Assembly (NCBI RefSeq): GCF_020687505.1
Contig: NZ_JAJEQT010000011.1
Length of the DNA: 64,000 nucleotides
DNA from: Coprococcus_C hominis
GTDB lineage: Bacteria > Bacillota > Clostridia > Lachnospirales > Lachnospiraceae
Direction: 5' to 3' (one strand)
Part shown: in pieces, positions 44,158-52,892 of the stretch
Layout: each line of letters begins with the position of its first letter
How positions within the stretch are numbered: the first letter of the stretch is position 1
The notes under the pieces: model-generated
Told to the model about the DNA's origin: nothing
Database searches by the model: none
The model's input: the letters and a program-made list of their open reading frames with translations, nothing else
Translations under genes and position numbers: made by a program

Positions 44158-44366
44158 AAAAGGCATGTATTAAGATGATACGTCTGTATCAGAAATACAT
44201 TTCACCCTGGAAACGTTATGGTCACTGCAAATATTATCCAACCTGTTCCAATTATGCGATTGAAGCATATCAGAAATATGGTTTTTTCAAAGGAACAGCC
44301 CTGACAGTATGGAGAATCCTTCGATGCAATCCATTTTCAAAAGGTGGATATGATCCAGTTCCTTAA
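44154..44366 (+). CDS. yidD: Membrane protein insertion efficiency factor YidD
   Basis: 70-residue amphipathic membrane-associated protein aiding YidC-dependent insertion. Family block: YQKYISPWKRYGHCKYYPTC, then SNYAIEAYQKYGFFKG and RCNPFSKGGYDPVP. The ATG overlaps the rnpA stop, so translation is coupled. A perfect 7-bp hairpin GTAAGAC-AGG-GTCTTAC follows at 44370-44386. Confidence 0.95.
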   Translation: MKKACIKMIRLYQKYISPWKRYGHCKYYPTCSNYAIEAYQKYGFFKGTALTVWRILRCNPFSKGGYDPVP

Positions 44367-44406
44367 TATGTAAGACAGGGTCTTACACGACTAATTGGAG
44401 GACAGT

Positions 44407-45684
44407 ATGTTTTTAACACAGTCAGGTGGCTTTATTATTAAGCCAATTTCGAGGCTTTTAGGAGCTATTCTTAGTTTGCTCTATCGCGGGTTGAATGCAA
44501 TTGGTGTGGAATCAATCGGTATTGCGATTATTCTTTTTACGCTGATCGTACGTTTGATCATATTCCCGTTGATGTATAAGCAGAATCGTTCAAGCAAGAT
44601 TATGTCAATGATTCAGCCGGAAATCAACAAGGCAACTAAGAAGTACAGAGGTAAGACAGATCAGCAGTCAATGATGGAAGTACAGCGAATCACGAAAGAG
44701 ATTCAGAGTAAGTATGGTGTAAGCATGACAAGTGGATGTTTGACATCTTTGATTCAGCTTCCAATCTTTTTAGCACTTTATCGTGTAATTCAGAATATAC
44801 CTGCTTATGTACCAAAGGTATATGACATGTATAAGCCGATTGCTGTTGCAATTCAGAATAACACAAAAGCGCAGGAAGCATTAACAACTGTAACCGCAGA
44901 TGCTGGTAAGCAGGTTGCATTGGCAATGAATTCCATTGATTATAACAATACAAATACCGTTATTGACGTGCTTGCTAATTTTTCCGAGAAAATGTGGAAT
45001 AATCTGGCAAATGCGCTTGGAAATACAGGTGATGTTGTAAATGCAATGTTCGTAAATAATAACGTTGACAACATCAATCATGTAAATAACTTCTTTGGAT
45101 TAAATCTTACAGAAGTTCCAGGTTTTGCATTTCGTGCAGCTATTATTATTCCGATATTATCACTCATCTTCCAGTTTTTGAGTATGAAGGTAACGAATGT
45201 TCAGACTTCTGATGATCCGACACAGCAGGCAACAATGGGAACTATGAAAACCATGATGTATATCATGCCAATCTTCTCATTCTTTGTCTGTGTCAATGTA
45301 CCTTGTGGTGTTGGTCTTTACTGGGCAGTTGGTGCATTTATCTCATTCATAACAACGATTTGTACAAATGCTTACTTTAAGCATTGTGATATGGATAAGA
45401 TACTGGAAAAGAGTATGGCAAAAGCTGCAAAGAAGAATGCAAAAAAGAAGAAGAAAAACAAGAAATCCTTTATGGAGAAAATGCAGGAGGCTGCTTATGG
45501 ACAGGCATCTTCTTCCTCTTCAGATGAAAGAAAGGTTGAAAACGGCGTAAAGAATGCAAGTTTAAAGAGTTATTCTTCTAACACAATGAAGTCTGGCAAT
45601 GATGCCGGAACAAAATATCGTGCAGGATCGCTTGCTTCCAAAGCAAATATCATGCAGAATTATAACAATGACAAGGATAAGTAA
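44407..45684 (+). CDS. yidC: YidC/Oxa1-type membrane protein insertase
   Basis: Inserts membrane proteins alone or with SecYEG. 425 residues. The core has the Oxa1 pattern: LSLLYRGLNAIG, then LFTLIVRLIIFPLMYKQNRSS with the conserved hydrophilic-groove Arg, GCLTSLIQLPIFLALYRVIQ, and the final helices ending CGVGLYWAVGAF. A long Lys/Ser-rich C-terminal tail (KKNAKKKKKNKKS) could touch the ribosome. GGAGG lies five bases before the ATG at 44407; an upstream TTG is possible but less likely. No lipobox is present. A central extracellular stretch (residues about 150-225) is longer than usual. Confidence 0.94.
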   Translation: MFLTQSGGFIIKPISRLLGAILSLLYRGLNAIGVESIGIAIILFTLIVRLIIFPLMYKQNRSSKIMSMIQPEINKATKKYRGKTDQQSMMEVQRITKEIQSKYGVSMTSGCLTSLIQLPIFLALYRVIQNIPAYVPKVYDMYKPIAVAIQNNTKAQEALTTVTADAGKQVALAMNSIDYNNTNTVIDVLANFSEKMWNNLANALGNTGDVVNAMFVNNNVDNINHVNNFFGLNLTEVPGFAFRAAIIIPILSLIFQFLSMKVTNVQTSDDPTQQATMGTMKTMMYIMPIFSFFVCVNVPCGVGLYWAVGAFISFITTICTNAYFKHCDMDKILEKSMAKAAKKNAKKKKKNKKSFMEKMQEAAYGQASSSSSDERKVENGVKNASLKSYSSNTMKSGNDAGTKYRAGSLASKANIMQNYNNDKDK

Positions 45685-45699
45685 TATTTAGGAGTTAAG

Positions 45700-46329
45700 A
45701 TGGAATATAGAGAGTTTAAGGCCAAGACTGTTGATGAGGCAATTACACTCGCATCTACAGAGTTCGGTTGTACAAGCACAGAGCTTGATTATGAGGTAAT
45801 CGAGAAGGGTTCCTCAGGATTCCTTGGAATCGGTGCAAAGCAGGCAGTCATTAAGGCAAAGAAAAAGGAAAGCTTTTTAGATGATATTCAGGAATACCTT
45901 GATAACTTATTCAAGGCTATGGATATCGAAGCAAAGGTTACAATCGATTACGATGAAGCAGAAGCAACGATGGATATTGACGTGGAAGGTCCGGATATGG
46001 GTATTCTGATTGGTAAGCGTGGACAGACATTGGATTCTCTGCAGTATCTGATCAGTCTGTTTGTAAATAAGAAGAGTGAATCTTATATCCGTGTCAAGCT
46101 CGATACAGAAAATTATCGTGCAAGAAGAAAGGATACGCTCGAGAATCTTGCAAAGAATATTTCATTCAAGGTTAAGAGAACAAGAAGACCTTTTACTTTA
46201 GAGCCTATGAATCCTTATGAGAGAAGAATTATCCATTCTGCTCTTCAGAATGATAAATATGTAGCTACCAGAAGTGAGGGTGAAGAGCCTTATCGTAAGG
46301 TTGTTATCTACTTGAAGAAAAATGCTTAA
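45700..46329 (+). CDS. jag: Jag/KhpB RNA-binding protein
   Basis: RNA-binding partner of KhpA, linked to cell elongation in Gram-positives. 209 residues: Jag-N domain (EFKAKTVDEAITLASTEFG and GSSGFLGIGAKQAVIKAK), KH domain with MGILIGKRGQTLDSLQYLIS, and R3H domain with PMNPYERRIIHSALQ. It lies 15 nt after yidC and ends in a strong terminator. In most relatives mnmE follows in the same direction; here it faces jag. Confidence 0.95.
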   Translation: MEYREFKAKTVDEAITLASTEFGCTSTELDYEVIEKGSSGFLGIGAKQAVIKAKKKESFLDDIQEYLDNLFKAMDIEAKVTIDYDEAEATMDIDVEGPDMGILIGKRGQTLDSLQYLISLFVNKKSESYIRVKLDTENYRARRKDTLENLAKNISFKVKRTRRPFTLEPMNPYERRIIHSALQNDKYVATRSEGEEPYRKVVIYLKKNA

Positions 46330-46342
46330 TTAAAGTTAAAAG

Positions 46343-46376
46343 AAAAGGATACTCTTTTACGAGTATCCTTTTTTAG
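46343..46376 (+). terminator. Terminator after jag
   Basis: Twelve-bp stem AAAAGGATACTC / GAGTATCCTTTT with a 6-nt loop and a following T-run (46371-46374). Confidence 0.92.
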
Positions 46377-46410
46377 TGTGTTGAAATAACTGCAAAACAC
46401 AGTAGTAATT

Positions 46411-46651
46411 GAACATATATTTCAATATGGTTCATTCTATATACAATGTATTGAATCTAAGAAGTTCTAAATGTTCTGATTTATATATTGATATAATACG
46501 CCACCGCCGCCAATTCGCCATCCATGGCTCAGTGGCGGCTTGTTTGAACATCGTGTTCAAACATGGCTAGTCTAATTACAGAACATTAAGAACTTCTAGG
46601 ATTCAAACATATTGTATATTAGAATGAATTCATATTGAAATATATGAATTC
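46411..46651. repeat. Long inverted-repeat element, family A copy 2 (MITE-like)
   Basis: About 241 bp between convergent jag and mnmE. The ends pair over ~75 bp (ATATATTTCAATATG on the left is mirrored on the right). The centre has the stem GCCGCCA/TGGCGGC and the same perfect hairpin TGTTTGAACA-TCG-TGTTCAAACA (46541-46563) as the copy at 25622. Differences between the copies are often matched on both arms. Confidence 0.9.
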
Positions 46652-46769
46652 AAGTATTGATTGTTTTTTGCAATTATTAATTTATATTAAGAATATAATT
46701 GAATTTTTATTATTTTCCTTATGAATTTATTTTTTATATTATAATTTTCTTCTGCGAGATAAGTGACCT

Positions 46770-48143
46770 TTATTTACCCATACAGAATTCGGCGAATATT
46801 TTGTTGACGAGATCGTCTTCAAGTTCTTCTCCAATGATTTTGCCAAGCGATGTGTAGGCGGACATCAGATCAATCGTGAAGAAGTCCTCTCCCATTCCCA
46901 TGTCGATACTTTCTAAGACTTTGTTCAGGCTCTCTCTTGTGTCATAGAGTAATGATTTGTGGCGCAGGTTGGTAATGTAAAGTTCGTCGTTATAGGTGAG
47001 CTCCTGATTGAAGAACATGGACTTCAACAGGTCGTGAAGCTGTTCTTTGCCAGTGCCCTCTTTCGCTGATATTTCCAGTATTTTAGTCTCTAATTTTGAA
47101 GTTATCCCCAACTTATCCACAACCAGATTCTGATCGTTTTTATTGATCAAAGTGATGACTTTTTTGCCCTGTAAAGCGTCCATAATACGGTAATCATCAT
47201 CATTTAGAGCGCATGTTCCATCCACGATATAAAGAATCAGATCCGCGTCAGAAATCGTTGTCATAGCCTTGGTTACACCGATTTTTTCTACGATATCTTC
47301 TGTATCATGAATACCCGCTGTATCCACGATATTTAGCGTAATTCCATCGATATTGACCAGTTCCTCCAGCGTATCTCTCGTTGTACCGGCAACCTCTGTA
47401 ACAATCGCACGTTCCTCGCCTAACAGCATGTTCAAAACAGAGGATTTACCTGCATTTGGACGTCCAGCAATAACTGTACGGATTCCCTCTTTGATAATAC
47501 GTCCATTCTCACTGGTTGACAGTAAATGATTCACAGTTATCAACATGTTATCCACAGTGGTGTGTAATTGCTGTGGAAAGTTATCTAATGAATAATTTTC
47601 AGGGTCATCTAAGGCGGATTCAATATATGCGATGTTATAAAGTAAAGTATCACGCAAGTCTGTAATCACAGTCTTTAATTCACCACGAAGCTGAATCAGG
47701 GATGATTTTGCTGCCATATCATTTTTGGCATGAATGAGATCCATGACAGATTCTGCCTGTGACATATCAATCCGTCCACCTAAGAATGCACGCTTCGTAA
47801 ATTCACCCGGTTCAGCTGGTCTTGCACCAAGCCGGATCACGAGATCTAACACACGTTTTAATACGGTGATACCACCATGACAATCAAGTTCCACAACATC
47901 TTCGGTTGTGTATGTCTTTGGGGCACGCATGACGAGTGCAACTGCTTCATCATAGATTTCATCTTCGTAGATGATCTTTCCATAAGCAGCGGTATAGCTA
48001 TCCATATTTAAAATTGTTTTCTTTTTATTCACCGGTTGAAATATCTGATCTACAATCTGTAACGCTGTATCTCCACTGATTCGTATAATGCCTATGCCGG
48101 AATCTCCCATCCCGGTTGCAATCGCAGCAATCGTCTCACCCAT
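46770..48143 (-). CDS. mnmE: tRNA modification GTPase MnmE
   Basis: With MnmG forms the complex that installs cmnm5U34 on tRNAs. 457 residues. The N-terminal tetrahydrofolate-binding domain has TIAAIATGMGDSGIGIIRIS, the inserted G domain has GRPNAGKSSVLNMLLGEERA, TEVAGTTRDTLEE and INKND, and the C-terminus ends FAEFCMGK with the conserved Cys. The start at 48143 follows AAAGGTG; the frame opens 17 codons earlier without a site. It is oriented against the surrounding cluster: minus strand, convergent with jag and divergent from mnmG. Confidence 0.96.
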   Translation of the reverse strand: MGETIAAIATGMGDSGIGIIRISGDTALQIVDQIFQPVNKKKTILNMDSYTAAYGKIIYEDEIYDEAVALVMRAPKTYTTEDVVELDCHGGITVLKRVLDLVIRLGARPAEPGEFTKRAFLGGRIDMSQAESVMDLIHAKNDMAAKSSLIQLRGELKTVITDLRDTLLYNIAYIESALDDPENYSLDNFPQQLHTTVDNMLITVNHLLSTSENGRIIKEGIRTVIAGRPNAGKSSVLNMLLGEERAIVTEVAGTTRDTLEELVNIDGITLNIVDTAGIHDTEDIVEKIGVTKAMTTISDADLILYIVDGTCALNDDDYRIMDALQGKKVITLINKNDQNLVVDKLGITSKLETKILEISAKEGTGKEQLHDLLKSMFFNQELTYNDELYITNLRHKSLLYDTRESLNKVLESIDMGMGEDFFTIDLMSAYTSLGKIIGEELEDDLVNKIFAEFCMGK

Positions 48144-48325
48144 AATCAAACACCTTTCTTTCAATAAGGTACCCGCATGTGAATGCACCAACATACGGGA
48201 AAATCACAATTTCCTCTATTATACCTTTTCTTTTTTTATTCAACAAGGTATAATTAATAAGTTAAAATTGTAGTTACAACATAATTAAATATACAATGAT
48301 TCAATTAAAGAAGAATATGTAGATT
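48144..48325. other. Gap upstream of mnmE
   Basis: Carries the mnmE ribosome binding site and AT-rich DNA. I cannot place a confident promoter and see no gene. Confidence 0.4.
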
Positions 48326-48550
48326 GATAATTCAAACCAGTCATATATGTGAATTGAGATTTCTAATATTACAAATTCGAAAGCAGACCGTCGAAGCACG
48401 CTGGTACTTAATGAGCAGGGATACTAATTCGTTGAATTAGTGTTACTGCGAATTTAGTACCATTGCGTGATGAGCCGAACGGGAGTGTGTCTGCGAAGAA
48501 TTTGGTAATTTAGAAATCTCGTTTATAGAAGTAAATAGGTTTGAATTATC
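48326..48550. repeat. Long inverted-repeat element, family B
   Basis: 225 bp. Perfect 13-bp ends GATAATTCAAACC / GGTTTGAATTATC; inside these GAGATTTCTAA...GCAGAC is mirrored by GTCTGC...TTAGAAATCTC. Further in, GGTACT/AGTACC-type arms surround a near-perfect hairpin whose tip is ACTAATTC-GTT-GAATTAGT. It ends 4 bp before the mnmG ribosome binding site. It is unrelated in sequence to family A, and no frame is present. Confidence 0.85.
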
Positions 48551-48567
48551 TTTAAGAGGATTTTATC

Positions 48568-50526
48568 GTGGAGAAAAAATATATAGAGGAAGAATATGAT
48601 ATTATCGTCGTTGGTGCCGGCCATGCGGGCTGTGAAGCCGCCCTTGCAGCATCTCGACTCGGTCTTGAAACCATCCTGTTCACTATCAGCATGGACAGCG
48701 TTGCCCTGATGCCATGCAACCCAAATGTCGGTGGAAGCTCCAAAGGACATCTGGTGCGTGAAATTGATGCCTTAGGCGGTGAGATGGGTAAAAATATTGA
48801 TAAGACCTATATTCAGAGCAAGATGCTGAATGTATCCAAAGGTCCTGCCGTACACTCTTTACGTGCACAGGCAGACAAGGGCGAATATACAAAGCAGATG
48901 CGTTTAACACTTCAGAATCAGGAACATCTGACACTCCGTCAGGGTGAGGTCGCTGAGCTTTTATATGATACGAAAATTACCGATGAAATGAAAGACCAGA
49001 AAATCATCTGTGGCGTCCGTATGTATTCAGGTGCAGTGTATCATGCAAAGGCAGTTATCTTATGTACTGGAACGTATTTGAAGGCAAGATGCATCTATGG
49101 TGATGTTGTGAATTATACGGGTCCAAATGGTCTTTCAGCAGCAAATCACTTGTCTGATTCCATGCGGGATGCAGGTATCTTTATCCGGCGATTTAAGACA
49201 GGTACACCAGCAAGACTAGATAAAAAGACGATTGATTTTACCAAGATGCAGGAGCAAAAAGGTGATGAGCATATCGTTCCATTTTCCTTTACGAATAAAG
49301 AGGAAGATATCAAGCGGGATCAGATTTCCTGCTGGCTGACTTATACGAACGAGGAAACACATAAGATTATCAAGGATAATATTGACCGTTCTCCGCTCTT
49401 CTCTGGATTTATTGAGGGAACCGGACCGAGATACTGTCCTTCTATTGAGGATAAGGTCATGAAGTTCCCGGACAAAGACCGCCATCAGTTGTTTATTGAG
49501 CCGGAGGGTGAATTTACAAATGAGATGTATATGGGTGGTATGTCTTCTTCTCTGCCGGAAGATGTGCAGTATGCGATGATTCATACAGTACCGGGACTGG
49601 AGCATGTAGCAATTGTTCGAAATGCATATGCGATTGAATATGATTGTATTGATGCGACAAACCTGAAGGCAAATCTGGAATTTAAAGATATGGATGGACT
49701 GTTCAGTGCAGGACAGATCAATGGCAGCTCTGGATATGAGGAAGCAGCTGCACAGGGTATCATGGCTGGTATCAATGCAGCGCGGAAGCTGCAGAATAAA
49801 CCACCAGTGATCTTGGATCGTTCCCAGGCATACATCGGTGTTTTGATTGATGATCTTGTAACAAAGGAGACACAGGAACCATACCGTATGATGACGAGCC
49901 GTGCAGAGTATCGACTGCTTTTAAGGCAGGATAATGCAGATCTGAGACTGACAGATATCGGACATGAGATTGGTCTGATTGATGAAGCCCGTTATGAGAA
50001 ATTCTGCGAGAAGCGTAGACAGATTGATGCGGAAATTGCACGTATGAACGAGATATCAGTTGGCGCAAATAAGCATGTACAGGATTTTCTGACAAAGCAT
50101 GGAAGCTCTTCACTTGGAACAGCCGCAACGCTGGCAGAACTTATCCGCAGACCAGAGCTTTCTTATGAAGCACTGGAAGAATTGGATACTGGCAGACAGG
50201 AAGCATATCGGGTATTGCTTGGCGTTGATACAACAGATAAGATTACTTTGGATAATGAAGTGGTAGAACAAATCAACATTGCAATTAAGTATGATGGTTA
50301 TATCAGTCGCCAGAAACAGCAGGTAGAACATTTTCAGAAAATGGAGAAAAAACAGATTCCAGATGACATCAATTATGACGATGTTGCAAATCTTCGAAAA
50401 GAGGCGCGGCAGAAGTTATCAAATATCCGACCGACTTCGCTCGGACAGGCGTCACGTATCTCTGGTGTATCGCCAGCAGATGTGTCGGTGTTGATGATTT
50501 ATCTGGAGACAAAGAAACAGGCATAG
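48568..50526 (+). CDS. mnmG: tRNA uridine 5-carboxymethylaminomethyl modification enzyme MnmG
   Basis: FAD-dependent partner of MnmE. 652 residues. FAD-binding VVGAGHAGCEAALAASRLG at residues 14-32, the GidA blocks MPCNPNVGGSSKGHLVREID and GTYLKARCIYGD, and the second signature SAGQINGSSGYEEAAAQG. The C-terminal helical domain ends in ARLSNIRP-like KLSNIRPTSLGQASRISGV. It starts with GTG behind AAGAGGA; no ATG lies upstream in frame. The inverted-repeat element lies just before the ribosome binding site. rsmG follows at 11 nt. Confidence 0.97.
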   Translation: MEKKYIEEEYDIIVVGAGHAGCEAALAASRLGLETILFTISMDSVALMPCNPNVGGSSKGHLVREIDALGGEMGKNIDKTYIQSKMLNVSKGPAVHSLRAQADKGEYTKQMRLTLQNQEHLTLRQGEVAELLYDTKITDEMKDQKIICGVRMYSGAVYHAKAVILCTGTYLKARCIYGDVVNYTGPNGLSAANHLSDSMRDAGIFIRRFKTGTPARLDKKTIDFTKMQEQKGDEHIVPFSFTNKEEDIKRDQISCWLTYTNEETHKIIKDNIDRSPLFSGFIEGTGPRYCPSIEDKVMKFPDKDRHQLFIEPEGEFTNEMYMGGMSSSLPEDVQYAMIHTVPGLEHVAIVRNAYAIEYDCIDATNLKANLEFKDMDGLFSAGQINGSSGYEEAAAQGIMAGINAARKLQNKPPVILDRSQAYIGVLIDDLVTKETQEPYRMMTSRAEYRLLLRQDNADLRLTDIGHEIGLIDEARYEKFCEKRRQIDAEIARMNEISVGANKHVQDFLTKHGSSSLGTAATLAELIRRPELSYEALEELDTGRQEAYRVLLGVDTTDKITLDNEVVEQINIAIKYDGYISRQKQQVEHFQKMEKKQIPDDINYDDVANLRKEARQKLSNIRPTSLGQASRISGVSPADVSVLMIYLETKKQA

Positions 50527-50537
50527 GAATATAGAAA

Positions 50538-51260
50538 ATGGAAAAAGTTAGAATATATGTAGAACAGATCACAGAGGGACAGGTGCTTTTGACCGATGCA
50601 CAGCTTGCACAATTCGAGCAGTATTATGATATGCTGATTGAGAAAAACAAGGTGATGAATCTGACGGCTATTACAGAGCGGGAAGAAGTAATTCTGAAAC
50701 ATTTTATTGACAGTCTTGCACTTGCCGGATATGTGAAGATGTGGGAAAAACCGTATAAGATCATTGATGTGGGAACAGGAGCTGGATTTCCGGGTATTCC
50801 GTTAAAAATTGCATTTCCAAATCTGCAGGTAACGTTGTTTGATTCTCTGAATAAACGCATTAAATTCTTACAGGAAGTGATTGATGCGTTAAACCTGAAT
50901 GAGATATCAGCGGTGCATGGACGTGCAGAGGAAGGTGCCAGAGATAAGGCAATGCGTGAAAAATATGATTTTGTAGTTTCGCGTGCTGTTGCGAATATGG
51001 CAGTGCTTTCGGAATATTGTATTCCATTTGTGAAGGCTGGTGGATATTTTATCCCATATAAGACAGGAACGGTAGAGGAAGAAATCACACAGGGAAAAAA
51101 GGCAATCCAGATTCTCGGTGGTAAGATTGAAAAAGTAGAAAAACTCATGCTTCCGGATTCGGATATCAGCCGGAGCTTTGTATTTATCAGAAAAGAAAAA
51201 CAGACACCAAAAGCATATCCGCGGAAAGCAGGAACTGCAAGCAAACAACCCCTCGGCTAA
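50538..51260 (+). CDS. rsmG: 16S rRNA (guanine527-N7)-methyltransferase RsmG
   Basis: SAM-dependent methyltransferase for G527 of 16S rRNA; loss gives low-level streptomycin resistance in other bacteria. 240 residues. SAM motif DVGTGAGFPGIPLKIAFP, upstream block NLTAITEREEVILKHFIDSL, and VVSRAVANMAVLSEYCIPFV. Its stop codon lies inside the following terminator stem. In related genomes parA usually follows on the same strand; here the next genes are reversed. Confidence 0.96.
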   Translation: MEKVRIYVEQITEGQVLLTDAQLAQFEQYYDMLIEKNKVMNLTAITEREEVILKHFIDSLALAGYVKMWEKPYKIIDVGTGAGFPGIPLKIAFPNLQVTLFDSLNKRIKFLQEVIDALNLNEISAVHGRAEEGARDKAMREKYDFVVSRAVANMAVLSEYCIPFVKAGGYFIPYKTGTVEEEITQGKKAIQILGGKIEKVEKLMLPDSDISRSFVFIRKEKQTPKAYPRKAGTASKQPLG

Positions 51261-51279
51261 TAGCCAAGGGGTTTGTTTT
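51243..51279 (+). terminator. Terminator shared by rsmG and the exonuclease
   Basis: AAACA..CCCCT.GGCT paired with AGCC.AGGGG..TGTTT and a T-run on the plus strand. It overlaps the rsmG stop and touches the exonuclease stop from the other side, so it may act in both directions. Confidence 0.8.
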
Positions 51280-52231
51280 AATTATGACGCTTTGTCTGAC
51301 GTCTTATCCGGAGTTCGTCCTGTCGCTCTTTCATTGCTTCCAGACCTTTTTTATCGGTTGGAATCATCGTTTTAATGACAAATATATTGTTGTTTCTCGA
51401 TTGTTTGAATCGAATCTTACCGCTCACCAATCCGTGGTGCCAGCATTTTCCAATACAGGTATAGGAGTTCGGTGTATTTGCAAACCATTTTACCTTTGGT
51501 GCTAATTTCTTACCACAGCGATAGCAGATCGGAGCCATCAGTTCTACGTCTGAAATCGCTTCCTCTTTGCAATGGTATTCTCTGGAGATATGCTCTAAAT
51601 AATGCTTGTGATGGGAGATAATCTCATCTTTTTTATCCTTCGGGTTGTTATAGATATCGTAACAATACCGGTCTGCCAGATCTCTTGGAGACATTGCTTT
51701 CAGCACAAGTCCGGTATAGTATGCATCATTCACTGCACTGTGAAATGGTTTATCCTCTTCCACTTCTATCTTCAGATGTTCGACCGCTTTTTTCAGCTTT
51801 ACAATCTTACCATCTTCGTCATACATATCTGCATAGATCTGCTGTACATTATAGAACTTTAATGGCACGGGCATCGGCTTTAAGTAGTAGTAGTCCATGT
51901 TTGTCTGAAGGATGTTCAAGTCCATTGAACCCCACGTGCCAAAGATATAATCATCCTGTCCACACCATTTGATGAATTCCCGATACACCATATCAAACGG
52001 TCGTCCCTTTCGAAGTGTGGATTCATCATAATTTAAAATCGTCTTGATATGTGGCTGCAGCTTCTTGTAGAGCTTTGGTTTTATAATACTGGAGTATGTG
52101 TCGATAATATTAAATTTTTTGTCCAGTTTTACTGCACCGATTTCTATGATTTCAAATGGCATGCGCGGGTTTTCCATATCTCTGCCACCACAGCACTGGT
52201 TCCATTCCAAATCAAATATGATATAGTTCAT
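51278..52231 (-). CDS. DEDDh 3'-5' exonuclease family protein
   Basis: 317 residues. The N-terminal ~180 form an RNase T/DnaQ-like exonuclease: metal ligands in FDLEW (6-10), the second Asp in GSMDLNIL, and the His/Asp pair in HSAVNDAYYTGL. It resembles the KapD-like stand-alone exonucleases. The C-terminal ~110 add a small Cys-rich part (CYRCGKKLAPKVKW, then CIGKCWHHG) that may bind zinc. Substrate (RNA or DNA) unknown. It is co-oriented with the next two genes upstream, with a 2-nt gap to the coiled-coil protein. Confidence 0.85.
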   Translation of the reverse strand: MNYIIFDLEWNQCCGGRDMENPRMPFEIIEIGAVKLDKKFNIIDTYSSIIKPKLYKKLQPHIKTILNYDESTLRKGRPFDMVYREFIKWCGQDDYIFGTWGSMDLNILQTNMDYYYLKPMPVPLKFYNVQQIYADMYDEDGKIVKLKKAVEHLKIEVEEDKPFHSAVNDAYYTGLVLKAMSPRDLADRYCYDIYNNPKDKKDEIISHHKHYLEHISREYHCKEEAISDVELMAPICYRCGKKLAPKVKWFANTPNSYTCIGKCWHHGLVSGKIRFKQSRNNNIFVIKTMIPTDKKGLEAMKERQDELRIRRQTKRHN

Positions 52232-52233
52232 GT

Positions 52234-52860
52234 TTATTCTGCCTTATCCATTATGCGAAGATGGGAGTAGTCGTTCTCATCCTCTGTTTTTCCGTTACGC
52301 TGTTCCAGTTCTTTGCAGATATCATTGAGAATTTCAATGGTCTCATTGGAAGAACGTGAATTTGCGGTTGCCATTTTTGTAATCAAAACAGCCATCTTTT
52401 CCGTGCTGCTTACCACACGGTCGGTATTGTCTATATCCTTCTTCAACTGAATCTTTGTCATCAGCTTATCCTGTTCCATGAGATCTTTCATGTGCTTTGA
52501 ATTATCATCCTTGATCTCAGACAACAGCTTGGAATTCTCGTCCTTCATTTCCAACATCATATCAAGAATGGCGGACATACTCTGGGTACGGGAAACCTCT
52601 TCTCTTTTTGCAACTGAGTAGATACCTTTCTCTACCTTGGTAAGCTCGTTCTGCTTATCGAGGTTCAGGTTTGCGATTTCATCGACCTTCGCAAGAATCC
52701 CATCCACTAAGAAATAGGTATCAACGACGACAATCAAAGAGACTGCAATGATAACCTGAATCATGGAAGGATATACCAATATTAAATATAAGTCAATCAG
52801 CAGTGCCGCTATAAAAGCGACAGCACTGATTGTAAGAGTTGTACTTGATTTGCGGTTCAT
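52234..52860 (-). CDS. Two-helix membrane protein with cytosolic coiled coil
   Basis: 208 residues, not recognised. Hydrophobic helices at about 9-30 (LTISAVAFIAALLIDLYLIL) and 35-53 (VIIAVSLIVVVDTYFLVDG) make a hairpin with both ends inside. Residues about 60-190 are strongly heptad-like and charged (MLEMKDENSKLLSEIKDDNS), so probably an oligomeric coiled coil. It ends two nucleotides before the exonuclease gene, indicating coupling. Confidence 0.75.
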   Translation of the reverse strand: MNRKSSTTLTISAVAFIAALLIDLYLILVYPSMIQVIIAVSLIVVVDTYFLVDGILAKVDEIANLNLDKQNELTKVEKGIYSVAKREEVSRTQSMSAILDMMLEMKDENSKLLSEIKDDNSKHMKDLMEQDKLMTKIQLKKDIDNTDRVVSSTEKMAVLITKMATANSRSSNETIEILNDICKELEQRNGKTEDENDYSHLRIMDKAE

Positions 52861-52892
52861 GTAACACCCTCCGTTCTACACGTGAAACCGGT

